Assembly: GCA_945836755.1 (NCBI GenBank)
Contig: CAMAMB010000014.1
Location: 1-47,352, forward strand
Source: an uncultured Bacteroidales bacterium
GTDB taxonomy: Bacteria > Bacteroidota > Bacteroidia > Bacteroidales > Bacteroidaceae
Reading direction: 5' to 3'
DNA: 47,352 nucleotides
Shown: piece after piece, positions 35,271 to 45,044 of the stretch
How positions within the stretch are numbered: position 1 is the first letter of the stretch
Layout: each line of letters begins with the position of its first letter
The notes under the pieces: generated by a model
Databases searched by the model: none
What the model saw: only the letters and a program-made list of their open reading frames with translations
Told to the model about the DNA's origin: nothing
Position numbers and translations under genes: made by a program

Positions 35271-36647
35271 ATGAACACACTCTTTGATAAGATATGGGAC
35301 AAGCACGTCGTACAGCACGTGACCGACGGCCCTGACCAACTCTACATCGACCGACTCTACGCCCACGAAGTGACAAGCCCGCAAGCCTTCGCCGGCCTCA
35401 GAGCCCGCGGCCTGCAGTGCTTCCGCCCCAAGCAGATATACTGCATGCCCGACCACAACACCCCGACACACGACCAAGACAAACCCATCGAAGACCCCAT
35501 CTCACGCAAACAGGTGGACACCCTGGCGAAGAACTGCAAAGACTTCGGCCTCACCCACTTCGGCATGATGGACCACAACAACGGCATCATCCACGTAGTG
35601 GGACCCGAGCAGGGGCTCTCGCTGCCCGGCATGACCATCGTCTGCGGCGACTCCCACACCTCCACCCACGGCGCCATGGGAGCCGTGGCCTTCGGCATAG
35701 GCACCTCGGAGGTGGAAATGGTCATGGCCTCGCAGTGCATCCTGCAGGCTAAACCTAAGTCTATGCGCATCAACGTAGAAGGCACCCTCGGCCACGGCGT
35801 CACAGCCAAAGACATCGCCCTCTACCTCATGAGCCAACTGTCGACAAGCGGCGCCACAGGCTACTTCGTGGAGTATGCCGGCAGCACCATACGCCGTCTC
35901 TCCATGGAAGGACGCCTCACACTCTGCAACCTCAGCATCGAAATGGGCGCACGCGGCGGCTTCATCGCTCCCGACGAGGTCACCTTCGCCTACCTCAAAG
36001 GGCGCGACCACGCCCCCAAGGGCGAAGCCTGGGATAAAGCCGTGGCTGCCTGGCGCGAACTCAAGAGCGGCGACGACGCCGTCTTCGACAAAGAGCTCAC
36101 ATTCAGGGCCGAAGACATCAAGCCCATGATTACATACGGCACCAACCCCGGCATGGGCATCGCCATCGACGGCGAAATACCTGCCCCCAAAAATGCCTCC
36201 GACGAGAAGGCACTGAGCTACATGCAATTTGCCGCCGGCGACAAGATGGTGGGCAAGAAGGCCGACTACGTCTTCCTCGGCGCCTGCACCAACGGCCGCA
36301 TCGAAGACTTCCGCGCCTTCGCCTCAATAGCCAAGGGACGCCACAAAGCCGACCACATCACCGCCTGGCTCGTGCCGGGCTCATGGAGAGTGCTCGACCA
36401 AATCAAGGAAGAAGGCCTTGACAAAATACTCGCCGAGGCCGGCTTCGAGATACGCCAGCCCGGCTGCTCGGCCTGCCTCGCCATGAACGACGACAAGATA
36501 CCCGCCGGCAAGCTCGCCGTCTCCACCTCGAACCGCAACTTCGAAGGACGTCAGGGACCCGGCTCACGCACCTGTCTGGCCTCCCCCCTCACCGCCGCAG
36601 CCACCGCAGTGACCGGCATCATCACTGACCCGCGCACCCTGTTATAA
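35271..36647 (+). CDS. leuC: 3-isopropylmalate dehydratase, large subunit
   Basis: A 458-aa aconitase-family subunit that, with LeuD, isomerises 2- to 3-isopropylmalate. The start '[14 protein letters not shown]' is typical. Substrate and cluster regions include '[20 protein letters not shown]' and '[12 protein letters not shown]'. The [4Fe-4S] ligands are Cys339 in '[11 protein letters not shown]' and Cys399/Cys402 in 'GCSACLAMN'. '[15 protein letters not shown]' closes the domain. Full length for a bacterial LeuC. leuD follows after 60 bases. Confidence 0.95.
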   Translation: MNTLFDKIWDKHVVQHVTDGPDQLYIDRLYAHEVTSPQAFAGLRARGLQCFRPKQIYCMPDHNTPTHDQDKPIEDPISRKQVDTLAKNCKDFGLTHFGMMDHNNGIIHVVGPEQGLSLPGMTIVCGDSHTSTHGAMGAVAFGIGTSEVEMVMASQCILQAKPKSMRINVEGTLGHGVTAKDIALYLMSQLSTSGATGYFVEYAGSTIRRLSMEGRLTLCNLSIEMGARGGFIAPDEVTFAYLKGRDHAPKGEAWDKAVAAWRELKSGDDAVFDKELTFRAEDIKPMITYGTNPGMGIAIDGEIPAPKNASDEKALSYMQFAAGDKMVGKKADYVFLGACTNGRIEDFRAFASIAKGRHKADHITAWLVPGSWRVLDQIKEEGLDKILAEAGFEIRQPGCSACLAMNDDKIPAGKLAVSTSNRNFEGRQGPGSRTCLASPLTAAATAVTGIITDPRTLL

Positions 36648-36707
36648 CACCGGCACGCGGCAAACCTCCACCGCCATATAACCAAGCACCCGGCTACCAC
36701 CACACCC

Positions 36708-37289
36708 ATGAAACAGAAATTCGACATCATAGAAAGCACCTGCGTACCCCTTCCCTTAGAGAACGTGGATACCGACCAGATCATCCCCGCCCGTTTCCTC
36801 AAAGCCACCGATAAGGAAGGCTTCGGCGACAACCTCTTCCGCGACTGGCGATACAACGCCGACGGCTCGCCCAAAGACTTCGTGCTCAACGACCCCACCT
36901 ACACCGGTGAAGTGCTCGTGGCGGGCAAAAACTTCGGCTGCGGCTCCAGCCGCGAACATGCAGCCTGGGCCATCGCCGGATACGGCTTCCGCGTAGTCAT
37001 CAGCTCCTTCTTTGCCGACATCCACAAGCAGAATGAGCTCAACAACTTCGTCCTCCCCGTCGTCGTGAGCGAAGACTTCCTCGCTGCCCTCTTCGACAGC
37101 ATCAAGACCGACCCCAAGACCAAGGTACGCATCAACCTCCCCGAGCAGACCGTCACCAACCTCGCCACAGGCGTCACCGAACACTTCGACATCAACGGCT
37201 ACAAAAAGTACTGCCTCATGAACGCCCTCGACGACATCGACTTCCTCGTTCAGAACAAGGACAAGATTGAAGCCTACGAACAACAATAG
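36708..37289 (+). CDS. leuD: 3-isopropylmalate dehydratase, small subunit
   Basis: A 193-aa swivel-domain partner of LeuC. The N-terminal part shows 'PLPLENVDTDQIIPARFLK'. The mobile-loop signature 'GKNFGCGSSREHAAWAIAGY' follows, then 'VISSFFADIHKQNELNNFVL'. The length of about 190 residues is usual. It is 60 bases downstream of leuC, and the citramalate-synthase-like gene begins 8 bases after its stop, so these are tightly co-transcribed. Confidence 0.95.
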   Translation: MKQKFDIIESTCVPLPLENVDTDQIIPARFLKATDKEGFGDNLFRDWRYNADGSPKDFVLNDPTYTGEVLVAGKNFGCGSSREHAAWAIAGYGFRVVISSFFADIHKQNELNNFVLPVVVSEDFLAALFDSIKTDPKTKVRINLPEQTVTNLATGVTEHFDINGYKKYCLMNALDDIDFLVQNKDKIEAYEQQ

Positions 37290-37297
37290 CGCTGCCT

Positions 37298-38803
37298 ATG
37301 GAAATCATGGACACCACGCTGCGCGACGGCGAACAAACCAATGGAGTGTCGTTCGTGCCGCATGAAAAACTTCAGATAGCCAAGATGCTGCTGCGCGAGG
37401 TGTGCGTCGACCGCATCGAGGTAGCCTCAGCACGTGTCAGCGAAGGCGAGAAGCAGGCCGTCAGCGACATCTGCGCCTGGGCCGACCGCCACGACTGCCT
37501 CCACCGCGTCGAGGTCTTAGGCTTTGTCGACAAGCACGTCTCCATAGACTGGATACGGGCCTGCGGCGGCCGCGTCATCAACCTCCTCTGCAAGGGCTCG
37601 CTCCGCCACTGCCGCCTCCAGCTCAAGAAAACACCCGAGCAGCACATCGCCGACATCATGGCCGAGATAAGCTACGCCGACAGCTGCGGCATAGCCGTCA
37701 ACGTCTACCTCGAAGACTGGTCCAACGGCATGAAAGACAGCCCTGACTACGTATTCCAAGTAGTCGACGCCCTCAGCCGCACCTCCGTGCGACGCTTCAT
37801 GCTGCCTGACACTCTCGGCGTGCTCGACCCCCTCTCGGCCGTGCGCTTCCTACACAACATGCGGAAGCGTTACCCACACCTCCACTTCGACTTCCACGCC
37901 CACAACGACTACGACCTGGCCATCGCCAACGTCTCAGCCGCCGTACTCTGCGGCTGCAAGGGCATACACACCGCCGTCAACGGCCTCGGAGAGAGAGCCG
38001 GCAACGCCTCACTCTCAAGCGTGCAGGCCATCCTCCACGACCACTTCCACATAGCCACCCGCATCGACGAGAGCAAGCTCTTCAGCCTCAGCCGCCTCGT
38101 AGAGAGCTACAGCGGAGTGGCCGTACCCGCCAACAAACCCATCGTCGGCGAGAGCGTCTTTACCCAGGTGGCCGGCGTACACGCCGACGGCGACAACAAG
38201 TCGAACCTCTACTGCAACGCCCTACTGCCCGAGCGCTTCGGCAGGGTCAGGGAGTATGCCTTGGGCAAGAACTCCGGCAAGGCCAACATCCTGAAGAACC
38301 TCGAAGCCTACGGCCTGGAGCTTACACCGGAGCAGACCCGCAAGGTGACACAGCGCATCATAGAGCTCGGCGACAAGAAGGAGATGGTCACCCAGGACGA
38401 CCTGCCCTACATCGTCAACGACGTGCTCAAACACGACACGCCACAAGACCGCGTGCGCCTCATCAGCTACCTCGTCACCACGGCCTACGGCCTAAAACCC
38501 ACCGCACAGCTCAAACTCGAGTTTGAAGGCAAGCAGTATGAGGCCCAGGCCGTGGGCGACGGACAGTACGACGCCTTCATGAGAGGCATACGCGACATCT
38601 TCAAGCACAGGCTCGGCCGCCGCTTCCCCATGCTCACCGGCTACTACGTGACCATCCCGCCGGGAGGCCGCACAGACGCCTTCGTGCAGGCCGTCATCAC
38701 CTGGGAGATGGACGGCAAGACCATTCGTACACGCGGCCTCGACGCCGACCAGACCGACGCCGCCATCAAGGCCACCATGAAGATGCTCAACCTCGTCTAC
38801 TAA
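37298..38803 (+). CDS. LeuA/CimA-like acyltransferase, probable (R)-citramalate synthase
   Basis: A 501-aa member of the isopropylmalate/citramalate/homocitrate synthase family and a paralogue of LeuA four genes upstream. The barrel starts '[19 protein letters not shown]', with the metal-His motif in '[15 protein letters not shown]' and '[19 protein letters not shown]'. A LeuA-type regulatory domain closes the protein ('[20 protein letters not shown]...'). In Bacteroidales a second LeuA-like gene sits in the leu operon and is predicted to make citramalate from pyruvate and acetyl-CoA for isoleucine synthesis. LeuCD and LeuB can process that product, which would explain its place here. Substrate specificity is not proven from sequence, so no symbol is given. 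Confidence 0.82.
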   Translation: MEIMDTTLRDGEQTNGVSFVPHEKLQIAKMLLREVCVDRIEVASARVSEGEKQAVSDICAWADRHDCLHRVEVLGFVDKHVSIDWIRACGGRVINLLCKGSLRHCRLQLKKTPEQHIADIMAEISYADSCGIAVNVYLEDWSNGMKDSPDYVFQVVDALSRTSVRRFMLPDTLGVLDPLSAVRFLHNMRKRYPHLHFDFHAHNDYDLAIANVSAAVLCGCKGIHTAVNGLGERAGNASLSSVQAILHDHFHIATRIDESKLFSLSRLVESYSGVAVPANKPIVGESVFTQVAGVHADGDNKSNLYCNALLPERFGRVREYALGKNSGKANILKNLEAYGLELTPEQTRKVTQRIIELGDKKEMVTQDDLPYIVNDVLKHDTPQDRVRLISYLVTTAYGLKPTAQLKLEFEGKQYEAQAVGDGQYDAFMRGIRDIFKHRLGRRFPMLTGYYVTIPPGGRTDAFVQAVITWEMDGKTIRTRGLDADQTDAAIKATMKMLNLVY

Positions 38804-38906
38804 GCGCTTCCACAGCGCCTCATCCCCGGCAGCGACTGCGCAGCGCAGGCTCTCCGCCACCCCGCAGCCCCACATCCTCATTACTATACATATACACCCC
38901 ATACCC

Positions 38907-39968
38907 ATGAAACTATCTATTGCAGTGCTGGCCGGCGACGGCATCGGCCCCGAAATCAGCAAGGTTGGCGTAGACGTCATGCAGGCCGTCTGCGACAAGT
39001 TCAACCACGAAGTCACCTTCACCCACGCCCTCTGCGGCGCAGCGGCCATCGACGCCGTCGGTGATCCCTTCCCCGAAGAGACCTTCCGCATCTGCCAAGA
39101 CGCCGACGCCGTGCTCTTCTCCGCCGTCGGCGACCCCAAGTTCGACAACGACCCTACGGCCAAGGTGCGTCCCGAGCAGGGGCTCCTCGCCATGCGCAAG
39201 AAGCTCGGCCTCTTCGCCAACATCAGACCCGTGCAGACCTTCGACTGCCTCGTCCACAAGTCGCCTCTGCGCACTGAGCTCGTCAAGGGGGCTGACTTCG
39301 TCTGCATCCGCGAACTCACCGGCGGCATGTACTTCGGTGCCAAGAAAGAGGGGGCCGACGAAGCCTACGACACCTGCGCCTACACACGCACCGAGGTGGA
39401 GCGCATACTCAAGGTGGCCTACGAATACGCCATGCGCCGACGCCGCCACCTCACCGTCGTAGACAAGGCCAACGTCCTGGCCTCTTCCCGCCTCTGGCGC
39501 AAGGTGGCCCAGGAGATGGCTCCCGCATATCCCGAAGTCACCACCGACTACATGTACGTCGACAACGCCGCCATGCGCATGATACAAGAGCCCCGCTTCT
39601 TCGACGTCATGGTCACCGAGAACACCTTCGGCGACATCCTCACCGACGAAGGCTCCTGCATCACCGGCTCCATGGGCCTGCTGCCCTCTGCCTCCACCGG
39701 CGAGAGCACACCCGTCTTCGAGCCCATCCACGGCTCATGGCCACAGGCCAAGGGAAAGAACATCGCCAACCCCCTGGCACAGGTGCTCTCCGTGGCCATG
39801 CTCTTCGAGTACTTCAACCTCATCGACGAGGGCAAGCTCATACGCCGCATCGTCGACAAATCGCTTGACGAGAACGTCCGCACGCCTGAGATACAGGTGG
39901 AGGGCGGCGCCGTCTACGGCACAAAGGAAGTAGGCCGGTGGATAGTCGAGGAGATTAAGAAGGCATAG
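38907..39968 (+). CDS. leuB: 3-isopropylmalate dehydrogenase
   Basis: A 353-aa NAD-dependent beta-decarboxylating dehydrogenase, the third step of leucine synthesis. It begins '[20 protein letters not shown]'. '[15 protein letters not shown]' and '[20 protein letters not shown]' are the substrate-binding segment of LeuB rather than of isocitrate dehydrogenase. '[15 protein letters not shown]' and the metal-binding '[12 protein letters not shown]' and '[15 protein letters not shown]' regions are all present, as is the NAD loop '[20 protein letters not shown]'. 103 bases separate it from the previous gene with no exact promoter box, so it is probably the last biosynthetic gene of the operon. 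Confidence 0.95.
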   Translation: MKLSIAVLAGDGIGPEISKVGVDVMQAVCDKFNHEVTFTHALCGAAAIDAVGDPFPEETFRICQDADAVLFSAVGDPKFDNDPTAKVRPEQGLLAMRKKLGLFANIRPVQTFDCLVHKSPLRTELVKGADFVCIRELTGGMYFGAKKEGADEAYDTCAYTRTEVERILKVAYEYAMRRRRHLTVVDKANVLASSRLWRKVAQEMAPAYPEVTTDYMYVDNAAMRMIQEPRFFDVMVTENTFGDILTDEGSCITGSMGLLPSASTGESTPVFEPIHGSWPQAKGKNIANPLAQVLSVAMLFEYFNLIDEGKLIRRIVDKSLDENVRTPEIQVEGGAVYGTKEVGRWIVEEIKKA

Positions 39969-40011
39969 CCTGCCACCCGTTCGTCAAGCCATCAATAAGC
40001 GCCACCTCCCC

Positions 40012-40296
40012 GTGAAAGACTTCCCCAAATGGATGCTGGCCCTCGCCGGCATCAATCTCCTGCCGGTCCTGCTCTCGCCGCTCTACCTCTTCGGCGGCCT
40101 GCCGCTCTGCCAGGGCACTTCGGGCCTCAGCTACCTGCTCTTCTACGTACTTACACAGCTGGCGTGGGTAGCCCCACTGGCCCTCTTCTTCGCGTCGTTA
40201 GACTTCTACCGCCGCGGCTTCGAGGCAGTGGGCATCGCCCTCGCCCTCGCGGGTTGCCTCATCAGCGCCGGCGGAGCATGGATGGTACTCGCGTAG
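40012..40296 (+). CDS. Small membrane protein, unknown function
   Basis: A 94-aa hydrophobic protein with GTG start 40012, 43 bases after leuB. Three membrane segments are visible: 'WMLALAGINLLPVLLSPLYL', 'YLLFYVLTQLAWVAPLALFF', and 'AVGIALALAGCLISAGGAWM'. I do not recognise a family. Placement suggests co-transcription with leuB, but a role in leucine metabolism is unsupported. The composition and the three segments make it likely to be a real gene. Confidence 0.6.
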   Translation: MKDFPKWMLALAGINLLPVLLSPLYLFGGLPLCQGTSGLSYLLFYVLTQLAWVAPLALFFASLDFYRRGFEAVGIALALAGCLISAGGAWMVLA

Positions 40297-40347
40297 CCCG
40301 CCATCTCCCACACACTTCATATCCACCTAATTAAAATACCCCTCATC

Positions 40348-40887
40348 ATGAAAAAGTTTCTTATCTATCTCTCGGCACTCTCGCTCTGCCTCTGCCTCTC
40401 ATTCTCCATGGCCGCCTGCGGCGACGACGACGACTCCGGCAATACTCCCGGACAGAATGATAACGGAGGCGACGATAACGGCGGTAACGGCGGCAACAAC
40501 GGAGGCAGTGGCAGTAGTCAGGCCGAAATCAATGCCCTCAAAAACAAGCTCAATGGCAAGTGGGCAGATGTAAGCAAGGTGGTAGACTATCTCATCATGC
40601 GCGAGGCAGGAGAAAGCACGAGCGCTTGCAACGCCGCCCTCGAAGTGGTCACCATCTTCAGCCCTGGCAATGTGCAATACGTCTATTGGAACACGGGCAG
40701 AAGGACCTGGGATGTACAGTTCACCTACACCGTAGAGTATCTCTCCGGCACCCAGATCCGCTTCAACGGCGTGACCTACCGCTGCGAGTTCAGGCCCTTC
40801 GAGTCGGGTGACTACAGCTTCACCTACCTCGCACTCATCAACGAAGCGACAGGCTACTGCGACTTCAATCTCGGCAAGTACGAATAA
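40348..40887 (+). CDS. Surface-exposed lipoprotein, unknown function
   Basis: A 179-aa lipoprotein with a type II signal ending 'SFSMAAC' (Cys about residue 24). The stretch 'CGDDDDSGN' follows at once; acidic residues just after the Cys resemble the lipoprotein export signal that sends Bacteroidetes lipoproteins to the cell surface. A low-complexity Gly/Asn/Asp linker (about 31-58) precedes a small beta-rich domain ('VQFTYTVEYLSGTQIRFNGV', 'DYSFTYLALINEATGYCDFN'). Family not recognised. 51 bases separate it from the previous gene, and a strong terminator follows. Confidence 0.75.
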   Translation: MKKFLIYLSALSLCLCLSFSMAACGDDDDSGNTPGQNDNGGDDNGGNGGNNGGSGSSQAEINALKNKLNGKWADVSKVVDYLIMREAGESTSACNAALEVVTIFSPGNVQYVYWNTGRRTWDVQFTYTVEYLSGTQIRFNGVTYRCEFRPFESGDYSFTYLALINEATGYCDFNLGKYE

Positions 40888-40907
40888 CAGCTCCGCCCAT
40901 CACCCCA

Positions 40908-40955
40908 TACGGGCAGCGCTACCGCCACACAAACGGTACGCTGCCCGTACTTTTT
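40908..40955 (+). terminator. Rho-independent terminator
   Basis: Arms 40908-40924 and 40934-40949 form a 16-bp stem with one bulged C (TACGGGCAGCG...CGCTGCCCGTA), followed by CTTTTT. It ends the lipoprotein gene and possibly read-through from the leu operon. Confidence 0.85.
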
Positions 40956-41012
40956 ATGGCTTCCGGCCAGGCCCCATCCTGCGCCGACGATAGCGACCGC
41001 CCAAGCGGCGCC

Positions 41013-41093
41013 ACTGGGATGCTTCTAAAAATAACTGGAAGCATCCCAGTTCTTCCTGGAAGCATCCCAGTTCTTCCTGGAAGCATCCCGGTG
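41013..41093. repeat. 21-bp minisatellite with an inverted copy
   Basis: Units CTGGAAGCATCCCAGTTCTT(C) start at 41035, 41056 and 41077 (the last partial). An inverted copy, ACTGGGATGCTTC, lies just before (41013-41025), so the first repeat can fold back on it. Non-coding; the rest of 40956-41285 shows no gene. Confidence 0.75.
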
Positions 41094-41285
41094 ATTGTTT
41101 AACTAAGGCCGCCCTGCCCATCGCGCGGGGTAGGACAACGGGCAGGCGAGTGACAACGGTCGGAACAGCCACAAGCGCTGCCCCCCGCCTGCCCCGGCAA
41201 ACGACGCACGCAGAGCGACACAAGAAAGAAGACCGCGGCGCCGCCAAAAATACTCGAGCCCTTTCGTCTGCCAAGAAATTATTAT

Positions 41286-41293
41286 TATTTTTG
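41286..41293 (+). promoter_or_regulatory. -7 promoter box of the GH95 gene
   Basis: TATTTTTG matches TAnnTTTG exactly, 90 bases before ATG 41384. TTTC at 41262-41265 with a 20-base spacer is a near match to the -33 element. Confidence 0.65.
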
Positions 41294-41383
41294 CCTCGCA
41301 GAGAAAGGCGTTCTACGTGGCGCCTCCCCTCCCCACCCATGAAAAATCCCTTAATAACCTAACTAACTATCTACAAAGTGACT

Positions 41384-44300
41384 ATGAAAAGATTTACCCT
41401 TTTCTGCTTCGCGCTGCTTGCCTGCATGGCGAGCTGGGCGCAAAGCGCGTTGCCCACTTTCTCCACGGCGGCAGACCCTGTCTACTACTCCGTGAAGTTC
41501 AAGGGCGGAGGAGCCTATCTCTCCGACCAGGGCACCTCATCGGTCATGAAGACCGTGGCATCTGCCGGCAGCGACAACGAGAAGTTCATCTTCATCGGCT
41601 CCGCTGAGAGCTGCAAGATGAAGTCGAAGGCCGGCAACTGGGTGAAGTGGAACGGCTCTCGCTTCGCCACCTCTGCCAACGAAGGCGATGCCGTAGAGCT
41701 CACCATCGTCAATGGCTCTGCCGACGAATATTGGGAGATTAGCCGCAAGGCCAACACCTCCTCCGCCATGAACCAATGGGGCGGCACAGGTGCCGGCAAA
41801 GAGCTTGGCGAATGGCAAGTAGGCGACACTAACAACCAGCTCTACTTCCTGCTCCAGCAGGTTATCATGCCCACATTCTCCACCGCCGACGGCAGCGTGG
41901 AGCAGTACTACTTCCTCAAGTTTAACGTCTGCGGACAGTGCGTCAGCGTCAACAAGAGCGCCGACGACAACACCCTCCGCCTCTACCCCACCGACCCCAC
42001 CGACGCCCAGCTCTGGAAGCTCGTCGGCACAGCCTCTAACTTCCAGATCCAGAACAAGGACGGTCGCTACGTTAGCGTCGGCACCACCAGCGTGCCCGAC
42101 GTCAACGGCGGTCAAAACCCCAACCCGCTCATCATCAGCGACACAGAGTATGCCGGAGGCTTTTCCCTGCAGGAAGCACCCAACCAGACCAACGGCCGCG
42201 GCTTTGAAATCATTGCCAACGAGAAGAGCGGCAACAAGGTATTCAACCACTGGGGCGGCTCCACGCACAACGAAAACACCATCGGCTTCTGGCAGACCAA
42301 CGACCGCGGCGGCGTCATCAGCTTCGTGCGTCCCGAAGACATGACCTACCCCGACTACAAGAGCACAGGCATTGCAGGCTATGTGCCCGAGCACGCCCTT
42401 ACCCTCTGGTATACCGAACCGGCCACCACAGCCCCCCTATACTCCGGCGGACAGGGCTACTCCAACTGGATGGAGTATTCCCTCCCCTTGGGCAACGGCC
42501 AGTTTGGCGCCAGCCTCTTCGGCGGCATTTGGAAAGACGAAATCCAGTTCAACGAGAAGTCACTCTGGAGCGGCAAGTCTACTGACAACGGAGGCGAATA
42601 TGGCGACTACGAGAACTTCGGCTCCGTCTACGCCGAAGACATCAGCGGCACGTTCGACTTCAGCTCCATCGGCGGCGCAAAGGACTACATGCGCCAGCTC
42701 GACCTCACCACCGCCATGGGCAAGGTGACCTTCTCGAGCAACGACAACACGACCAAGTATACCCGCGAATACCTCTGCTCCAACCCCGCCGAGGCCATCG
42801 TCGCACGCTACACCGCAGACCGTCCGGGCCAAATCAGCCTGCGCTTCACCATGGCCAGCGGCAAGCCCGGCATAAAGGCCACCACCACCTACGCCGACGG
42901 CCAAGGCACCTTCAGCGGCAAACTTGAAACCGTGAGCTACAACGCACGCTTCAAAGTCAGCCACACAGGCGGTACGCTCACCACGACCGCAGAAGGCGTC
43001 GAAGTGGTCGGTGCCGATGAGGTAGTGCTCTACATTGCCGGAGCCACTGACTTCGACCCCTCGCAGCCTTCCTTCATCTCCAACACCGCAGGCCTGGCCG
43101 CCAAAGTGCAGGCCCGCGTCAACGACGCCGCAGCCCGCTCATGGGACGAACTCGTCACCGAACACGTGAGCGACCACCAGCACTTCTTCAACCGCGTAGA
43201 CTTCCAGCTCGCCGGTACCAAGAACGAGGTGCCGACCAACGAGCTCATCAACAGCTACAACAAAGGCAACGGCGAAAACGCCCTCATGCTCGAGCAGCTC
43301 TACTTTGCCTACGGCCGATACCTCGAAATAGCCTCTTCGCGCGGCGTAGACCTCCCCTCCAACCTCCAGGGCATCTGGAACAACATGAGCGAGCCCGCCT
43401 GGAACGCCGACATCCACTCTAACATCAACGTACAGATGAACTACTGGCCCGCAGAGCCCACCAACCTCAGCGAGATGCACCTGCCCTTCCTTAACTACAT
43501 CCGCAACATGGCTGTAGATCACACCCAGTGGCAGGGCTACGCCGCTGCAGCCGGCCAGAGCCGAGGTTGGACCTGCTACACCGAAAACAACATATTCGGC
43601 GGCGTCGGCGGCTTCATGCACAATTACGTCATCGCTAATGCGTGGTACGCCACCCACCTTTGGCAACACTACCGCTATACGCTCGACAAGGACTACCTGC
43701 TTCGCGTCTTCCCCGCCATGCTTTCCGCCAGCCAGTTCTGGATGGACCGCTTGAAGCTCGCCGCTGACGGCACCTACGAAGCACCTATGGAGTACTCTCC
43801 CGAGCATGGTCCCAATCAGGACGGTGTGGCCCACGCCCAGCAGCTCGTGGCCGAACTCTTCAGCAATACGCTCGACGCCATCGAAGTGCTTGGCACTGAA
43901 GCCGCAGTGACTGCGACCGACCTCGCCGACCTTCAGGAGAAGTACAACAAGCTCGACAAGGGCCTCGCCACCGAAGTCTACGACGGCCAGTGGGGTGCTG
44001 AGTGCAACGGACTTACTGACGGCTCCACCATCCTGCGCGAATGGAAATACTCCACCTATACCGCCGGCGCCAACGGCCATCGCCACATGAGCCACCTTAT
44101 GTGCATGTACCCCTTCAGCCAGGTACATCCCGGCACCGCCCTCTTCGACGCCGCCGTCAACTCCATGACGCTCCGCGGCGACGGTGCCACCGGCTGGTCC
44201 ATGGGATGGAAGATTAACCTCTGGGCACGCGCCCTCGACGGCGACCACGCCCGCACCATCCTCAACAACGCCCTCGCCCACAGCAACGGCGGCGCAGGCG

Positions 44301-44935
44301 TCTTCTACAACCTCTTCGACTCACACGCACCCTTCCAGATCGACGGCAACTTCGGTGCATGCGCCGGCATCGCCGAGATGATCATGCAGAGCAACTCTGA
44401 CACCATCCGCGTACTGCCCGCCCTGCCCTCTGCATGGAGCGAAGGTCACATGAACGGCCTCAAGGCTGTCAAGGACTTCACCGTCAGCGTCAGCTGGAAG
44501 GACGGAAAGCCTGCTAAGGTGACCATCGTCAACAACCAGGGCCAGACCATTCCCGTCATACTGCCTGAGCTGGAGTACGCAAGCCTCACCGTCAACGGCA
44601 CAGCCAGCCCCATCGTTGCCGGAGACCATGGCGAAGTGATCCTCAGCGGTGCAGCAGGCACTGTCAGCGAGTTCACCTTCGACTACACCAAGCAGCCCAC
44701 AGCCGTCAACGACGCCACCACCGCCACCAGCCTCGACGTCAGCGTCAGCGGACGCGAAGTGACCCTCAGCGGCATCGACGTGAAGAGCGTCAACGTCTAC
44801 GACCTCTCCGGACGCCATCTCAAAGCCACCGACAAGGCCCGGTTCTCATTAGCCAACGTCGCCGGCCAGGCCTTCATCATCAAGGCCGAAGCCCGGAACG
44901 GCAAAGAGATTGTCTGCAAGCTCGTCATGAAGTGA
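41384..44935 (+). CDS. GH95 family glycosidase (alpha-L-fucosidase type), secreted
   Basis: A 1183-aa secreted enzyme that probably removes alpha-1,2-fucose (or related residues) from host glycans. Signal peptide (about 1-18, ending 'MASWAQ'). Two similar N-terminal lectin-like domains (about 25-150 and 160-310) each contain 'W(G)G' and 'GxW' elements. The GH95 N-terminal beta domain starts near 'LWYTEPATTAPLYSGGQGY', followed by the (alpha/alpha)6 catalytic barrel. Likely catalytic residues by family comparison are Asn680 and Asn682 in 'HSNINVQMNYWP', Glu807 in 'EYSPEHGP', and Asp987 in 'QIDGNFGACAG'. The C-terminus has 'VYDLSGRHLK' and a longer tail. GTG 41378 lies two codons upstream, but ATG 41384 was preferred. 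It has its own promoter and terminator and no small-protein partner. Confidence 0.92.
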   Translation: MKRFTLFCFALLACMASWAQSALPTFSTAADPVYYSVKFKGGGAYLSDQGTSSVMKTVASAGSDNEKFIFIGSAESCKMKSKAGNWVKWNGSRFATSANEGDAVELTIVNGSADEYWEISRKANTSSAMNQWGGTGAGKELGEWQVGDTNNQLYFLLQQVIMPTFSTADGSVEQYYFLKFNVCGQCVSVNKSADDNTLRLYPTDPTDAQLWKLVGTASNFQIQNKDGRYVSVGTTSVPDVNGGQNPNPLIISDTEYAGGFSLQEAPNQTNGRGFEIIANEKSGNKVFNHWGGSTHNENTIGFWQTNDRGGVISFVRPEDMTYPDYKSTGIAGYVPEHALTLWYTEPATTAPLYSGGQGYSNWMEYSLPLGNGQFGASLFGGIWKDEIQFNEKSLWSGKSTDNGGEYGDYENFGSVYAEDISGTFDFSSIGGAKDYMRQLDLTTAMGKVTFSSNDNTTKYTREYLCSNPAEAIVARYTADRPGQISLRFTMASGKPGIKATTTYADGQGTFSGKLETVSYNARFKVSHTGGTLTTTAEGVEVVGADEVVLYIAGATDFDPSQPSFISNTAGLAAKVQARVNDAAARSWDELVTEHVSDHQHFFNRVDFQLAGTKNEVPTNELINSYNKGNGENALMLEQLYFAYGRYLEIASSRGVDLPSNLQGIWNNMSEPAWNADIHSNINVQMNYWPAEPTNLSEMHLPFLNYIRNMAVDHTQWQGYAAAAGQSRGWTCYTENNIFGGVGGFMHNYVIANAWYATHLWQHYRYTLDKDYLLRVFPAMLSASQFWMDRLKLAADGTYEAPMEYSPEHGPNQDGVAHAQQLVAELFSNTLDAIEVLGTEAAVTATDLADLQEKYNKLDKGLATEVYDGQWGAECNGLTDGSTILREWKYSTYTAGANGHRHMSHLMCMYPFSQVHPGTALFDAAVNSMTLRGDGATGWSMGWKINLWARALDGDHARTILNNALAHSNGGAGVFYNLFDSHAPFQIDGNFGACAGIAEMIMQSNSDTIRVLPALPSAWSEGHMNGLKAVKDFTVSVSWKDGKPAKVTIVNNQGQTIPVILPELEYASLTVNGTASPIVAGDHGEVILSGAAGTVSEFTFDYTKQPTAVNDATTATSLDVSVSGREVTLSGIDVKSVNVYDLSGRHLKATDKARFSLANVAGQAFIIKAEARNGKEIVCKLVMK

Positions 44936-44984
44936 TGACAGCAGGCCAGGCCTCACGTCAACCCTCTTGACATTCACCTGCCAC

Positions 44985-45023
44985 AAGCGGTGCATCGCGC
45001 CTCAGCGCCCGATGCACCGCTTT
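44985..45023 (+). terminator. Rho-independent terminator of the GH95 gene
   Basis: A perfect 13-bp stem (44985-44997 with 45010-45022), AAGCGGTGCATCG and its complement, ending in TTT. It lies between the GH95 gene and the acyltransferase gene and overlaps upstream in-frame start codons of the latter, supporting the later start. Confidence 0.8.
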
Positions 45024-45044
45024 ATACCTTTACCACCCCGTCCC

